Shown: piece after piece, positions 51,301 to 62,329 of the stretch
Numbering within the stretch: position 1 is the first letter of the stretch
How the letters are laid out: every line of letters starts with the position of its first letter
From: Streptomyces sp. NBC_00572
GTDB taxonomy: Bacteria > Actinomycetota > Actinomycetes > Streptomycetales > Streptomycetaceae
NCBI RefSeq assembly: GCF_026341815.1
Contig: NZ_JAPENX010000001.1
Coordinates: 1,798,001 to 1,862,000 of the forward strand
Reading direction: 5' to 3'
DNA length: 64,000 nt
Position numbers and translations under genes: made by a program
Notes under the pieces: generated by a model
Seen by the model: the letters and a program-made list of their open reading frames with translations, nothing else
Told to the model about the DNA's origin: nothing
The model's database searches: none

Positions 51301-53316
51301 CTGGAACCGCTCACGGGCGTCGTCGCCGAGGTAGTCGCCGCCGTTGGCGGTGGCGATGGGCATCCGCAGACCGAAGTCGTAGACCCAGGCGTGCGTACGG
51401 TCGGCGCAGCGCAGCTCGTACGGCCGCTCGTCGGTCACCTCGACGCCGAGCCGGTTGAGCACCGGGAGCACGGCGGAGAGGGAGATCGGGTCGCCCGTCT
51501 TGTAGATCTTGAAGCGGCGCTCGCCGGGGCCCGCGCCGACCGGCTCGTAGAGCGAGAGCGCGAAGTCCTTGCCGCCGCCGGTACGGGCGAGGGCCTCCAG
51601 GTGGACCAGGTCGGCGACGGCCGCGCGCGGCGAGTGGTCGGCCTTGTAGCCCTCGGGGAAGGCGTTGCCGTATCGGCGCAGCAGCTCGGCGGCACGCTCC
51701 TCGCCGCACTCGGCGTTCAGCGCCTCGCCGAAGCCGTCGGACCAGGAGCGGGCGGCCTCGACGAGCCGGGTCTCGATGCGGTCGACATCGGCGTCGGTGA
51801 GCTTCGCCAGCTCGGTGCCGGGCTGGACGCGGACGACGAAGTGCAGCCGGGACAGGATCGACTCGGTGTTCCAGGCGGTGAAGTCGACGCTGGTGCCGTC
51901 GAGCTCCTCCTTCAGGATGTCGATGATCCGCAGCCGGACGCGGGTCGTGTAGCGGTCGCGCGGCAGGTAGACGAGGGCGGAGTAGTAGCGGCCGTACTCG
52001 TCCTGGCGCAGGTAGAGCCGCAGCCGGCGCCGCTCCTGCAGGTACAGGACGCTGGTGACGACGGACTGGAGCTGGTCGGCCGGGGTCTGGAACAGCTCGT
52101 CGCGCGGGTACGTCTCCAGGATCTGGAGCAGGTCGCGGCCGTCGTGGCTGTTGGGCGAGAAGCCCGCGCCCGCCAGGACCTCCTGGACCTTGCGCTTGAC
52201 GACGGGAACGCGGCGCACGGACTCGGTGTAGGCGGCCGAGGAGAACAGACCGAGGAAGCGGCGCTCGCCGATGACGTTGCCGTCGGCGTCGAACTTCTTC
52301 ACACCGACGTAGTCGAGGTACGAGGGGCGGTGCACGGTCGAGCGGCTGTTGGCCTTCGTCAGGATCAGCAGCTTGTGCTCGCGCGCCTTGGCGCGGACGT
52401 CCTCGGGCAGCCGGCTGAAGGACGGCGAGACGGGGTGGGCGTGGTGGCCCTGGTCGTCGCCCGCGTGCTGCGGGTCGGAGCGCAGGATGCCGAGGCCGGT
52501 GCCGGGCACGGCGGACAGGGCGTCGCCGTTGACCAGCTGATACTCGCGGTAGCCGAGGAAGGTGAAGTGGTCGTCGGCGAGCCAGCGCAGCAGCTCGCGG
52601 GCCTCCTCCACCTCGGTCGGGCGCAGGTCGGAGGCGGTGGGCTCGGCCGGGAGGCCCTCGGCGATCCGCAGCGCGGCGTCGCGCATCTTGTCCCAGTCCT
52701 CGACCGTCTCGCGGACGTCGGACAGGACGCGCAGCAGATCGGCGGTGATCTGCTTGAGGTCGGCGCGGTCGGTCTCACGGTCGATCTCGACGTGGATCCA
52801 GGACTCGGTGAGCGCGTCGTGCGGCAGATCGCCCTGGATCTGCGCCGACAGGACCTCGATGAGCTTGCCGGTGACATCGCGGCGGACGAGGACCTGCGGG
52901 TGGATCACGACGTGGATGCCGCGGCCCTGGCGCGAGAGCTCGTTGGTGACCGAGTCGACCAGGAACGGCATGTCGTCGGTGACGACCTCGACGACGGAGT
53001 GGCTGCTCGTCCAGCCGTTCTCCTCGACCGTCGGGGTGTGCACGCGCACGTTGGCCGTGCCCTGCGGACGGTTCTCCGCGAGCCGGTAGTGAGAGAGCGC
53101 GGCACCGAACACGTCGACCGGGTCCCGGTCGCCGAGGTCCTCCGGTGCCGTGTGCAGGTAGTAGCGCTGGAGGTACTCGAGCACGGTGTCCCGGTCCGGG
53201 CGCTCCCCGGCACCCTCCGGGCCCGTCGGAAGTCGCCCCCCGACCGGGCTGTGCTCAGCTACCCGAGCGGCCCTTTCGAGCAGCTCGGCCTTGGCTTCGT
53301 CCAGCTTGGTCTGCAT
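48343..53316 (-). CDS. NAD-specific glutamate dehydrogenase, large (~180 kDa) type
   Basis: Protein of 1657 residues, the size of the GDH180 class first characterised in Streptomyces clavuligerus. It oxidises glutamate to 2-oxoglutarate and ammonium with NAD. The long N-terminal region (about 1-700) contains ACT-like regulatory modules (VVEVVTDDMPFLVDSVTNELSRQG). The catalytic part is near residues 800-1150, with GGLRWSDRREDFRTEILGL and the substrate-binding GAKGGFV (near residue 880), then the NAD domain. The C-terminal helical region runs to LRTLLRSHS. ATG at 53316 has AGAGGA upstream. It stands alone, flanked by a terminator and a 430-bp upstream region, and probably serves glutamate catabolism. 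Confidence 0.94.
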   Translation of the reverse strand: MQTKLDEAKAELLERAARVAEHSPVGGRLPTGPEGAGERPDRDTVLEYLQRYYLHTAPEDLGDRDPVDVFGAALSHYRLAENRPQGTANVRVHTPTVEENGWTSSHSVVEVVTDDMPFLVDSVTNELSRQGRGIHVVIHPQVLVRRDVTGKLIEVLSAQIQGDLPHDALTESWIHVEIDRETDRADLKQITADLLRVLSDVRETVEDWDKMRDAALRIAEGLPAEPTASDLRPTEVEEARELLRWLADDHFTFLGYREYQLVNGDALSAVPGTGLGILRSDPQHAGDDQGHHAHPVSPSFSRLPEDVRAKAREHKLLILTKANSRSTVHRPSYLDYVGVKKFDADGNVIGERRFLGLFSSAAYTESVRRVPVVKRKVQEVLAGAGFSPNSHDGRDLLQILETYPRDELFQTPADQLQSVVTSVLYLQERRRLRLYLRQDEYGRYYSALVYLPRDRYTTRVRLRIIDILKEELDGTSVDFTAWNTESILSRLHFVVRVQPGTELAKLTDADVDRIETRLVEAARSWSDGFGEALNAECGEERAAELLRRYGNAFPEGYKADHSPRAAVADLVHLEALARTGGGKDFALSLYEPVGAGPGERRFKIYKTGDPISLSAVLPVLNRLGVEVTDERPYELRCADRTHAWVYDFGLRMPIATANGGDYLGDDARERFQEAFSATWTGEAENDNFNSLVLSAGLTWREAMVLRAYAKYLRQAGSTFSQDYMEDTLRNNVHTTRLLVNLFEARMAPERQRAGTELIDALLEELDAALDQVASLDEDRILRSFLTVIKATLRTNFFQLTADGKPHSYVSMKFDPQAIPDLPAPRPAFEIWVYSPRVEGVHLRFGKVARGGLRWSDRREDFRTEILGLVKAQMVKNTVIVPVGAKGGFVAKQLPDPSVDRDAWLAEGIASYKTFISALLDITDNLVAGEVVPPLDVVRHDEDDTYLVVAADKGTATFSDIANGVAESYGFWLGDAFASGGSAGYDHKGMGITARGAWESVKRHFRELGHDTQTEDFTVVGVGDMSGDVFGNGMLLSEHIRLIAAFDHRHIFIDPNPDAAVSYAERRRLFELPRSSWADYDTSLLSAGGGIHPRSAKSIPVNAQVRAALGIEDGITKMTPAELMKAVLHAPVDLLWNGGIGTYVKSSAESNADVGDKANDAIRVDGQDVRAQVIGEGGNLGATQLGRIEFARTGGPEGQGGKVNTDAIDNSAGVDTSDHEVNIKILLNGLVAEGDMTVKQRNKILAEMTDEVGTLVLRNNYAQNTALANAVTQSPSLLHAHQRFMRRLGRDGALDRSLEFLPNDRQIRELLNNGRGLSQPELAVLLAYTKITVADELIGTELPDDPYLRGLLHAYFPTLLREKFTEAVDNHALRREIITTVLVNDTVNTGGSTFLHRLREETGASIEEIVRAQTAARVVFRLGQVWDSVEALDNQVPADVQTRMRLHSRRLVERGTRWMLNNRPQPLQLTETIEFFSERVEQVWAQLPNLLRGADLEWYQSIVEELTEVGVPEELALRVAGFSSAFPILDVVAIADRTGKDPLAVAEVYYDLADRLRITDLMDRIIELPRSDRWQSMARASIREDLFAAHSALTADVLAAGNGTSSPEQRFKDWEEKNAAILGRAKSTLEEIQGSDTFDLANLSVAMRTMRTLLRSHS

Positions 53317-53750
53317 GTCCTCTGACTCCTGTCGCGCGCCGTTGCGTGACGTCGGTGGAAGAAAGGACACAACGACGCCTCGACGCGGTGATTCCGGTCG
53401 AAGACGACGTTATGCCCGAATGAGAGATGCCCGGGTCGTTATCGGCCACGGAGAGCGGCGCGCCCGGACGGAGAGGATCGGCGAACGCACTGTCGGCCCG
53501 GCCGCTGTCGCGGACCGGGCGGCAGCCGGGGGCTTCACTGCCCCCTCGGCGTATCGCGCTGATCACGGCAAAAGCCTATCGCCCTCGCCCCCCGAACCGT
53601 CATGGTCCGTATGTGTACAAAAGAGGGGGTGGAAGTTTGACGTTCTGGACAGCGACACATGTCCTCTTGGCAAAGCGCCCCGTCGGGGGCAGCACGTGCG
53701 CGAGCATGGACGCAGCACGGCAGACCGACCATCTGTGATCTGGGAGAGCC
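53317..53750. other. Divergent region upstream of NAD-GDH and the DJ-1/PfpI gene
   Basis: About 430 bp without a convincing gene. TTGACG at 53637-53642 on the plus strand, with TGTCCT 17 bp later, is a weak promoter candidate for the DJ-1/PfpI gene. On the minus strand, ATAACG occurs twice close together upstream of NAD-GDH and may mark its promoter zone. Open frames here lack ribosome sites and look random. Confidence 0.35.
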
Positions 53751-54305
53751 ATGGCGAAGATCCTGATCGTGACCGGTGACGCGGCGGAGTCGCTGGAGGT
53801 GATGTACCCCTACCAGCGGCTGCTGGAAGAGGGCTACGAGGTCGACATCGCCGCCCCCGCCCGCAAACAGCTGCGCTTCGTCGTCCACGACTTCGAGCCC
53901 GGCTTCGACACGTACACCGAGAAGCCCGGCTACACCTGGCCCGCCGACCTGGCCTTCTCGGAGGTCGACCCGGGCGCGTACGTGGCGGTGGTGATCCCGG
54001 GCGGAAGGGCCCCGGAGTACCTGCGCAACGACCCTGAGCTCCGCAAGATCCTCAAGGCCTTCTTCGACGCGGACAAGCCGGTGGCCCAGATCTGCCACGG
54101 CCCGCTCCTGACGGCGGCGATCGGCAGCCTGGAGGGCCGCCGGGTCACGGCGTACCCCGCGCTTGAACTGGACATGCAGGCGGCCGGCGCGACCTTCCAG
54201 GACAGCGCGGCGGTGGTGGACGGCCTCCTGGTCTCCTCAAGGGCCTGGCCGGACCACCCCACCTGGATGCGCGAATTCCTGAAGGTCCTCCGAGCCAAGA
54301 GCTGA
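53751..54305 (+). CDS. DJ-1/PfpI family protein
   Basis: Cytoplasmic protein of 184 residues with the class I glutamine amidotransferase-like flavodoxin fold. The nucleophile elbow is AQICHGPLL with Cys115-His116; the conserved acidic residue is in SLEVMYPYQRL (Glu16 region), and the GG turn in VIPGGRAPEYLR. Members include chaperone/glyoxalase-type and protease-like proteins; which activity applies is not clear. ATG follows TGGGAGAGCC. It is monocistronic, bounded by hairpins at 54322-54392. Confidence 0.88.
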   Translation: MAKILIVTGDAAESLEVMYPYQRLLEEGYEVDIAAPARKQLRFVVHDFEPGFDTYTEKPGYTWPADLAFSEVDPGAYVAVVIPGGRAPEYLRNDPELRKILKAFFDADKPVAQICHGPLLTAAIGSLEGRRVTAYPALELDMQAAGATFQDSAAVVDGLLVSSRAWPDHPTWMREFLKVLRAKS

Positions 54306-54321
54306 CCCGCGCCGCGGTTGT

Positions 54322-54392
54322 GGGCGGCGCACCCGCCGCCCGGTGGTTGTGGGCATCCATTCCGCAGGGCGGAGCGGATGGGCACAACCACC
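54322..54392. terminator. Tandem hairpins between DJ-1/PfpI and HAD genes
   Basis: A 7-bp stem GGGCGGC/GCCGCCC (54322-54341) is followed by a larger hairpin with a perfect 10-bp base GGTGGTTGTG/CACAACCACC (54342-54351 with 54383-54392) and further inner pairing. They lie between convergent genes and probably terminate both. Confidence 0.65.
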
Positions 54393-54443
54393 CACCGGCC
54401 GGCGCAGGGCCCACCACCTCGCCCCACCACCGGGCGGAGCCGG

Positions 54444-55115
54444 TCAGACCAGCTCCTCCGCGACAGCCACGGCCTCGGCGAGCGAGTCCACCACCGGCAC
54501 ACCCACCCGCTCAAGCGACGCCCGACTGTGCGACCCCCCGGTATAGAGCACCGCCCGAGCCCCCACATGCGCCGCGGCCAACGCATCGTCCGCGGCGTCA
54601 CCGATGACGACGATCCGATCCGCCGGCACATCGCCCAGCGCGGCAAGGTGCCGCACCATGTGCCCCGACTTCCCGTCCGTGGACGCGTCGACCCGCCCGT
54701 CCATCCGCACGAACCGCTCCGCGATCCCGTGCCGCCGCACCAGCGGTATCAACTCCGTGTGCGGCGCAAGTGACAACAGCGACTGCGTGAACCCGGACTC
54801 CTGCCGCGCCGCAAGCAGCTCCGCGGCCCCGGAGGTCAGCCCACACGCCTCGGCCCGCTCCCAGTAGTGCCGGTGGAAGGCGCCGTCCATGACGGACCAC
54901 TCGGCGTCGGTGGGCAGCCGCCCCATGAGTCGCTCGTAGAACTTGGGCACCGGCACCGTGTACAGCTCGCGGTACCGCTCAAGAGTGATCGATTCGAGCC
55001 CGAGCTCGGCGAACGCGGCGTTGGTCGCCCCGATGACCGCGCCGATGTCGTCGAGCAGTGTGCCGTTCCAGTCCCAGACCAGATGCTTGCCCCGCAAGCC
55101 GTCGTGCTTCCCCAT
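54444..55115 (-). CDS. HAD-superfamily hydrolase (phosphatase)
   Basis: Protein of 223 residues. Motif I is LVWDWNGTLLDD (the Asp nucleophile and the Asp/Asn+2 position, in which DWNGT replaces the commoner DxDGT), with motif III and IV residues in GKSGHMVRHL and VVIGDAADDALAA. The helical cap lies between. The DWNGT form has the acid/base position as Asn, which lowers confidence in classical phosphatase activity but is common in actinobacterial relatives. ATG at 55115 is taken as start. The substrate is unknown; it neighbours a DUF6912-like gene in the same direction. Confidence 0.85.
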   Translation of the reverse strand: MGKHDGLRGKHLVWDWNGTLLDDIGAVIGATNAAFAELGLESITLERYRELYTVPVPKFYERLMGRLPTDAEWSVMDGAFHRHYWERAEACGLTSGAAELLAARQESGFTQSLLSLAPHTELIPLVRRHGIAERFVRMDGRVDASTDGKSGHMVRHLAALGDVPADRIVVIGDAADDALAAAHVGARAVLYTGGSHSRASLERVGVPVVDSLAEAVAVAEELV

Positions 55116-55160
55116 GGAAAGACGGTACCCGCCGCCACCGACACCCAAGACCCGGGGACC

Positions 55161-55667
55161 TCAGCCCAGCAGCGCGGGAATCTCCTGCACGCCGAACCAC
55201 AGCAGCTCGTGGTCCTCGGCCCCGTCGACGACGAACTGCGCGTCGTCGTCCCCCTGGTCCGCCGCGCCCAGCGCGTCCGCCGCCGCCGTCACGTCCGCCT
55301 CCGCGTCGTCCGCGTCCGCGTGCACGGCCGCCGCCTTGGCGAGCCGGACGGGCCCGGCGATCCGGACCTCGCCGATGGAGCTCACGGTGAGAGCCCCGTC
55401 GGGGTCCGTGGCGGCGTCCTTGTCCGCGACGTCGATCGCGACGACGATCCGGCGCCGGGGCACCTCGGGGTCGCCGGCGAGCAGCCGCAGGGAGGCGGAC
55501 GCGGCCCGGTTGAGCGCCGCGTACTCCAGTTCCTCGATGTCGTCGGAGACGTACCACTCGCGCAGGGCGGGGGTGACGGCGTAGGCGGTCAGCGGGCCGG
55601 GGCCCAGCTCGCCCGCCTTGTGCGCCTGTGCGAGACCGGGGAGGGTCAGGGGGACGTACACGCGCAT
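55161..55667 (-). CDS. Conserved actinobacterial protein, DUF6912-like
   Basis: Protein of 168 residues beginning MRVYVPLTLPGLAQAHKAGELGPGPLTAYAVTPALREWYV, conserved in actinobacteria near secA. The C-terminal third is acidic (DADDAEADVTAAADALGAADQGDDDAQF) and ends LLWFGVQEIPALLG. I believe it corresponds to the family annotated DUF6912 (mycobacterial Rv3231c type), but this is from memory. No catalytic motif or membrane segment is visible. It lies 45 bp upstream of the HAD gene on the same strand, so the two are probably cotranscribed. Confidence 0.78.
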   Translation of the reverse strand: MRVYVPLTLPGLAQAHKAGELGPGPLTAYAVTPALREWYVSDDIEELEYAALNRAASASLRLLAGDPEVPRRRIVVAIDVADKDAATDPDGALTVSSIGEVRIAGPVRLAKAAAVHADADDAEADVTAAADALGAADQGDDDAQFVVDGAEDHELLWFGVQEIPALLG

Positions 55668-55946
55668 GGCTGGCCGCTTTCGTAGACGGAGAGGCCCTCA
55701 GGATATCCGCGGAGTCCCCCTTCGGGGTGGCCGGTCGGAGTCGCCGTACGTCCACCCCGTGAGGCCCTTCTCAGGACCCCCGAGAGTCGATTTTCTCCCG
55801 CGTCACCCGGATAGGTGATTCCGTTTTCGCCCCGCCGAGCGGCGGGGGACTCCTTGCGGCCCCTCCGAGCCCACCCGTACAAGATCCCCAACGGAAAGTT
55901 ACTGACCGGTATCACTCGGTGACGCGACAACAGGGGCAGGCCCACC

Positions 55947-56408
55947 ATGAGCACCACCACCCTCACCACCACAGGCACCCCACGCCCCCGCCGGGCGCCC
56001 GGCGGCCCCGCGGGCACGCGCCCCCGCGGCCCCGCGGGCACCCACCCCCGCACGAGCCGCCCGCGCGCCCTCCCCCCGCACACCGTCTTCGCCGAGCGCC
56101 TCCTCGCCGTGCTCAGCGGCGAACGCCCGGTCCACTGGATGCTCGGCCACACCGTCGGCGAGGCGTACGAGCAGCTCGTCCGGATCGCCCCGGAGACGCC
56201 CCTGCGCTCGCTCGGCCCCCGCCCCGTCCTGCGCCGCTGCTCGGTCCAGGTGGACGACGGCCGGACCGCGGTGGAGGCCTTCGCCACGATCGCCACCGGC
56301 GCCCGCGTACGGGCCATGGCGTTCCGCCTGGAACGCGGCGAGGACCAGCGCTGGCGCTGCGCCGCGGTAGAACTCGACGGCCTGGGCACGGCACCCCACC
56401 CCGCATGA
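55947..56408 (+). CDS. Rv3235-family protein
   Basis: Protein of 153 residues. The first ~45 residues are a basic Pro/Arg/Gly-rich segment; the conserved part runs from HTVFAERLLAVLSGERPVHWMLGHT through RRCSVQVDDGRTAVEAFATIATGARVRAMAFRLE. It matches the Rv3235 family found next to secA in actinobacteria. The function is unknown. It is convergent with secA and separated from it by a hairpin at 56411-56445. The protein is soluble, with no signal peptide. Confidence 0.82.
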   Translation: MSTTTLTTTGTPRPRRAPGGPAGTRPRGPAGTHPRTSRPRALPPHTVFAERLLAVLSGERPVHWMLGHTVGEAYEQLVRIAPETPLRSLGPRPVLRRCSVQVDDGRTAVEAFATIATGARVRAMAFRLERGEDQRWRCAAVELDGLGTAPHPA

Positions 56409-56410
56409 CG

Positions 56411-56445
56411 GAGGGGCCGGCCGCCCACCGGGCAACCGACCCCTC
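56411..56445. terminator. Terminator between Rv3235-like gene and secA
   Basis: Stem GAGGGGCCGG with CCGACCCCTC (one mismatch), plus an inner GCCC-ACC-GGGC hairpin, lying in the short gap between convergent genes. Confidence 0.65.
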
Positions 56446-56465
56446 CGCTCAGCCCTCAGCCGGCG

Positions 56466-59276
<2,811 letters not shown>

Positions 59277-59514
59277 TGAGGCTGGTCTCCTTGCCGGTCG
59301 GGCCTGGCACTGGTCTTGTGATGGACGCGAGCGCGGGCACGGCAGGTGGTCCCCACCGCAACGGCCATCGTAAGCGAGACCACCCTCGCGAAGGGAGGCC
59401 CACAGTGCCGGAGCCGTACGTCCGCCCGGAAAGAGAACGCACGAGGTGGGCGGAAGGTGCCGCCCCACCCGAAAAGTGTTCGCGTCCGGTCCGGCGGCTC
59501 ACCAGAATCCACGC

Positions 59515-60105
59515 ATGGAGCCGATCACCCTCACCACCGACCGACTGCGTCTGCGGAACTTCGTTCCCGAGGACGCCGACGCGGTGTTCGCCATCTGCCA
59601 GGACCCGGACATCCGGCGCTGGACCGTCGTCCCCGACCCCTACACGCGCCAGGACGCCGAGTTCTTCCTGAACCGGCTCGTGCCCGACGGCTGGCGTGAC
59701 GACACCGAGTACACCTTCGCCGTCGAACCGCTGGCCGGCGGACCGCTGCTCGCCGCCGTCACCCTGAGCAGCCGCGGCATGGGCGTCTGGGAGGTCGGCT
59801 ACTGGCTGGCCGGCGAGCACCGCGGCAGCGGCTACATGACGGAGACCGTCCGGGCCGTCGCCCACTGGGCCTTCACCGGGCTCGGCTGCACCCGCCTGGT
59901 CTGGCGCGCCGAGATCGGCCACGTCGCCTCGCGCGCGGTGGCCGAGCGGGTCGGCTTCGTCATGGAGGGCGCCCAGCGCGCCGCCCTGACCAACAAGGGC
60001 ACGCTCCGGGACGGCTGGATCGCCGCCCTGCTCCCCTCCGACTTCGGCCTCCCGAGCCCCCTGCCGTACCTCCCGGCCCGCGAGGAGCCCGTCTCCAGGC
60101 CGTAG
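59515..60105 (+). CDS. GNAT N-acetyltransferase (RimJ/RimL type)
   Basis: Protein of 196 residues. It starts MEPITLTTDRLRLRNFVPEDADAVFAICQDPDI, the RimJ/RimL pattern; the acetyl-CoA loop is GYWLAGEHRGSGYMTETV (with the R/Q-x-x-G-x-G/A-type turn HRGSGYM), followed by FTGLGCTRLVWRAEIGHVASRAVAERVGFVMEG. Members acetylate the N-terminal amines of ribosomal proteins or small amines. The C-terminal 30 residues are Pro-rich and variable. It is probably in one transcription unit with the AlkZ-like gene 75 bp downstream. Confidence 0.87.
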   Translation: MEPITLTTDRLRLRNFVPEDADAVFAICQDPDIRRWTVVPDPYTRQDAEFFLNRLVPDGWRDDTEYTFAVEPLAGGPLLAAVTLSSRGMGVWEVGYWLAGEHRGSGYMTETVRAVAHWAFTGLGCTRLVWRAEIGHVASRAVAERVGFVMEGAQRAALTNKGTLRDGWIAALLPSDFGLPSPLPYLPAREEPVSRP

Positions 60106-60180
60106 CGGTGTCCCTGCCGGTCAAGGACCTGGCCTGGCACGCGAGTCCGGCTGTCAGTGCCGGGGCCTAGGGTGCGGTCC

Positions 60181-61344
60181 ATGACGACTGTGCCGCGCGC
60201 CGCCGCCGAACTGTCCGCCGACGAAGCCCGCCGGATCGCGTTGCGAGCCCAGGGCTTCCTGGGTGCGCCCGACCGCCGCGCCGGGGTGCGCGGGGTGCTG
60301 CGCGGGCTCGGCCAGGTCCAGCTCGACACGATCTCCGTCCTGGCCCGCTCGCACGAGTTGATTCCGTACGCGCGCCTGGGCGCCGTGGGCCGTACGACGG
60401 TCGAGGACGCCTACTGGACCGGCTCCCACGCCTTCGAGTACTGGTCGCACGCGGCCTGCGTGCTGCCCGTCGAGGAGTGGCCGCACTTCGCCTTCCGCAG
60501 GCGCGCCTACCGCGACCGCCCGCACTGGGGCCACGAGCTGTCGGCGGGGGCGTACGACAAGGTGATCGACCAGCTGCGGGCCGAGGGGCCGCGGACGGCG
60601 ACCGAGCTGGGCGGCGCGAAGAACAAGGGCGAGTGGTGGGACTGGTCGGACGCCAAGATCGCCGTCGAGCGGGCGCTGATGTACGGCGAGGTGGTCGTGG
60701 TCGAGCGGCGCGGCTGGAAGCGGGTGTACGACCTGGCGGAGCGGGCGATCCCGCAGGCCCTGCTCCATGACGACCTGGACGACACCGAGTGCGTGCGGCG
60801 GCTGGTCCGGCAGGCGGGCGAGGCGCTGGGCGTGGGCACGCGCGCGGACATCGCCGACTACCACCGGCTCAAGGGCGAGCAGTTCGACGCGGTGGTCGAG
60901 GCCGCGGGCCTCGTGCCGGTCACGGTGGCGGGCTGGGGGAAGCCCGCCTGGGCGGACCCGGCGGCGCTGGCCTCGGAGCCGCGCGGCCGGCACCGTACGA
61001 CCCTGCTGTCGCCGTTCGACTCGCTGATCTGGGAGCGGGCCCGCACCGAGCGGATCTTCGGCTTCACGCACCGCCTGGAGGCGTACGTGCCGAAGCAGAA
61101 GCGCATTCACGGCTACTTCGCGATGCCGGTCCTCGCCGGCGGCCGTCTGGTCGGCCGGGTGGACCCGGCACGGGAGGGTGGCACGCTCGTCGCCCGCCAG
61201 GTCACGCTCGACGGCCCGAAGGCCGTACCGGCGGTGGCACGGGCGCTGCGCGAGGCCGCCGAGTGGGTCGGCTGCGACGCGGTGAAGGTGGAGCGGGTGG
61301 ACGCCCCGGAGCTGGCGAAGGACCTGGTCGCGGCCCTGGGCTAG
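60181..61344 (+). CDS. AlkZ/YcaQ-like DNA glycosylase (HTH_42 winged helix)
   Basis: Protein of 387 residues of the winged-helix HTH_42 superfamily. The catalytic loop has Gln45-Val-Gln47 (RGLGQVQLDTISVLARSHEL), the Q-x-Q motif of AlkZ-type alkylpurine glycosylases, as opposed to the Q-x-D form of E. coli YcaQ. Other family marks are FEYWSHAACVLP, LLSPFDSLIWERARTERIFGF, and YFAMPVLAGGRLVGRVDPAREGG in the C-terminal beta region. It probably removes bulky or crosslinked purine adducts, possibly including self-made natural-product damage. ATG at 60181 is taken as start. It is convergent with the LuxR response regulator. Confidence 0.85.
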   Translation: MTTVPRAAAELSADEARRIALRAQGFLGAPDRRAGVRGVLRGLGQVQLDTISVLARSHELIPYARLGAVGRTTVEDAYWTGSHAFEYWSHAACVLPVEEWPHFAFRRRAYRDRPHWGHELSAGAYDKVIDQLRAEGPRTATELGGAKNKGEWWDWSDAKIAVERALMYGEVVVVERRGWKRVYDLAERAIPQALLHDDLDDTECVRRLVRQAGEALGVGTRADIADYHRLKGEQFDAVVEAAGLVPVTVAGWGKPAWADPAALASEPRGRHRTTLLSPFDSLIWERARTERIFGFTHRLEAYVPKQKRIHGYFAMPVLAGGRLVGRVDPAREGGTLVARQVTLDGPKAVPAVARALREAAEWVGCDAVKVERVDAPELAKDLVAALG

Positions 61345-61368
61345 GGGGTGTTCCCGGACACGGCCCGG

Positions 61369-62121
61369 CTACCGGATCTCCAGGATCTTCTCCCGCATCG
61401 CGTAGACGACGGCCTCCATCCGGGAGTGCAGCTGAAGCTTCTCCAGGATGTTCCGGACGTGGTTCTTCACGGTGTTCTCGGAGATGAACAGTTCCTTGGC
61501 GATGTCCCGGTTGTTCATGCCGGTCGCGACCAGCTTGAGCACCTCCAGCTCACGGTCGGTCAGCCGGGGCGCGGGCACGAGTCTGCGCTCGTCGGTGCGC
61601 TGGATCATCGACTTGAACTCGGTGAGGAGCTTCGACGCCATCGAGGGGCTGATCTGCGACTGCCCGTCCGCGACCGCGCGGATGGCCGTCGCGACCTCGT
61701 CGGTGGAGATCTCCTTGAGGAGGTAGCCGGTGGCCCCCGCCTTGATCGCGTCGTAGAGGTCGGCCTCCTCGTCGCTGATCGTCAGCATGATGATCTTCGC
61801 GCTGGGGGCCACCTCCTTGATGGAGGTGCACGCCTCGATGCCGCCGCGCCGGGGCATCCGTACGTCCATCAGGACGATGTCCGGCAGCAGATCGGCCGCC
61901 TTGTCGACGGCCTCCGCCCCGTCCCCGGCCTCCCCGACGACCTGGATGTCCTCCTCCTGCGCGAGGACGATCTCGAGTCCGCGACGGAAGAGGGCATGGT
62001 CGTCCACGACGAGGACCCGGATCGGCTCCTTGCGGAATGCGCTGCTGTCCGAATCCGATCCCTCCGGGACCGCGCCACCGTGCTCGCGCCCGCTGAGCAC
62101 CGGTCCGAAGCTGTCCGCCAT
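61369..62121 (-). CDS. NarL/FixJ-family response regulator (orphan)
   Basis: Protein of 250 residues. A ~30-residue polar N-terminal extension precedes the receiver domain (IRVLVVDDHALFRRGLEIVL), with acidic pocket Asp40/Asp41, phospho-acceptor Asp86 in LMDVRMP, the Thr of LTISDEE and Lys in LLKEIS. The C-terminal HTH is of the LuxR type (LTDRELEVLKLVATGMNNRDIAKELFISENTVKNHVRNI). ATG at 62121 has GGGGGAGG upstream. No sensor kinase is adjacent, so the partner is unknown. It lies downstream of hpf on the same strand, separated by a hairpin. Confidence 0.93.
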   Translation of the reverse strand: MADSFGPVLSGREHGGAVPEGSDSDSSAFRKEPIRVLVVDDHALFRRGLEIVLAQEEDIQVVGEAGDGAEAVDKAADLLPDIVLMDVRMPRRGGIEACTSIKEVAPSAKIIMLTISDEEADLYDAIKAGATGYLLKEISTDEVATAIRAVADGQSQISPSMASKLLTEFKSMIQRTDERRLVPAPRLTDRELEVLKLVATGMNNRDIAKELFISENTVKNHVRNILEKLQLHSRMEAVVYAMREKILEIR

Positions 62122-62252
62122 CGTTCCTCCCCCTGAAGGCCGTGGCCTGAATTCGTTTCCGGTCCTCCAACCGCTACTCAGGGAGCACCGGTTGGCGTGC
62201 ACGCCATGCTTTCATGCTCCGGCGGCAACGGGGTGATCCGCAGGCGCACGGG

Positions 62253-62290
62253 GGTGCCCCTGGGGGCGCGAAGAGCGCTCCAGGGGCACC
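62253..62290. terminator. Terminator downstream of hpf
   Basis: Long stem GGTGCCCCTGG...CCAGGGGCACC (62253-62269 with 62275-62290) with one bulge, about 40 bp past the hpf stop on the minus strand. Confidence 0.7.
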
Positions 62291-62329
62291 GTGAGAGGCA
62301 ATTGGGGTGTGGGGGGCGCGAAGCGGCGG

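Noticed and set aside
48349..53325. A 1658-codon open frame on the plus strand opposite the NAD-glutamate dehydrogenase gene
   Set aside because: It is an antisense shadow caused by the GC-rich third codon positions of the real gene; its composition is biased and it has no recognisable domain.
53427..53738. Possible small gene between NAD-GDH and the DJ-1/PfpI gene
   Set aside because: Overlaps the divergent promoter region, no ribosome site, no family resemblance.
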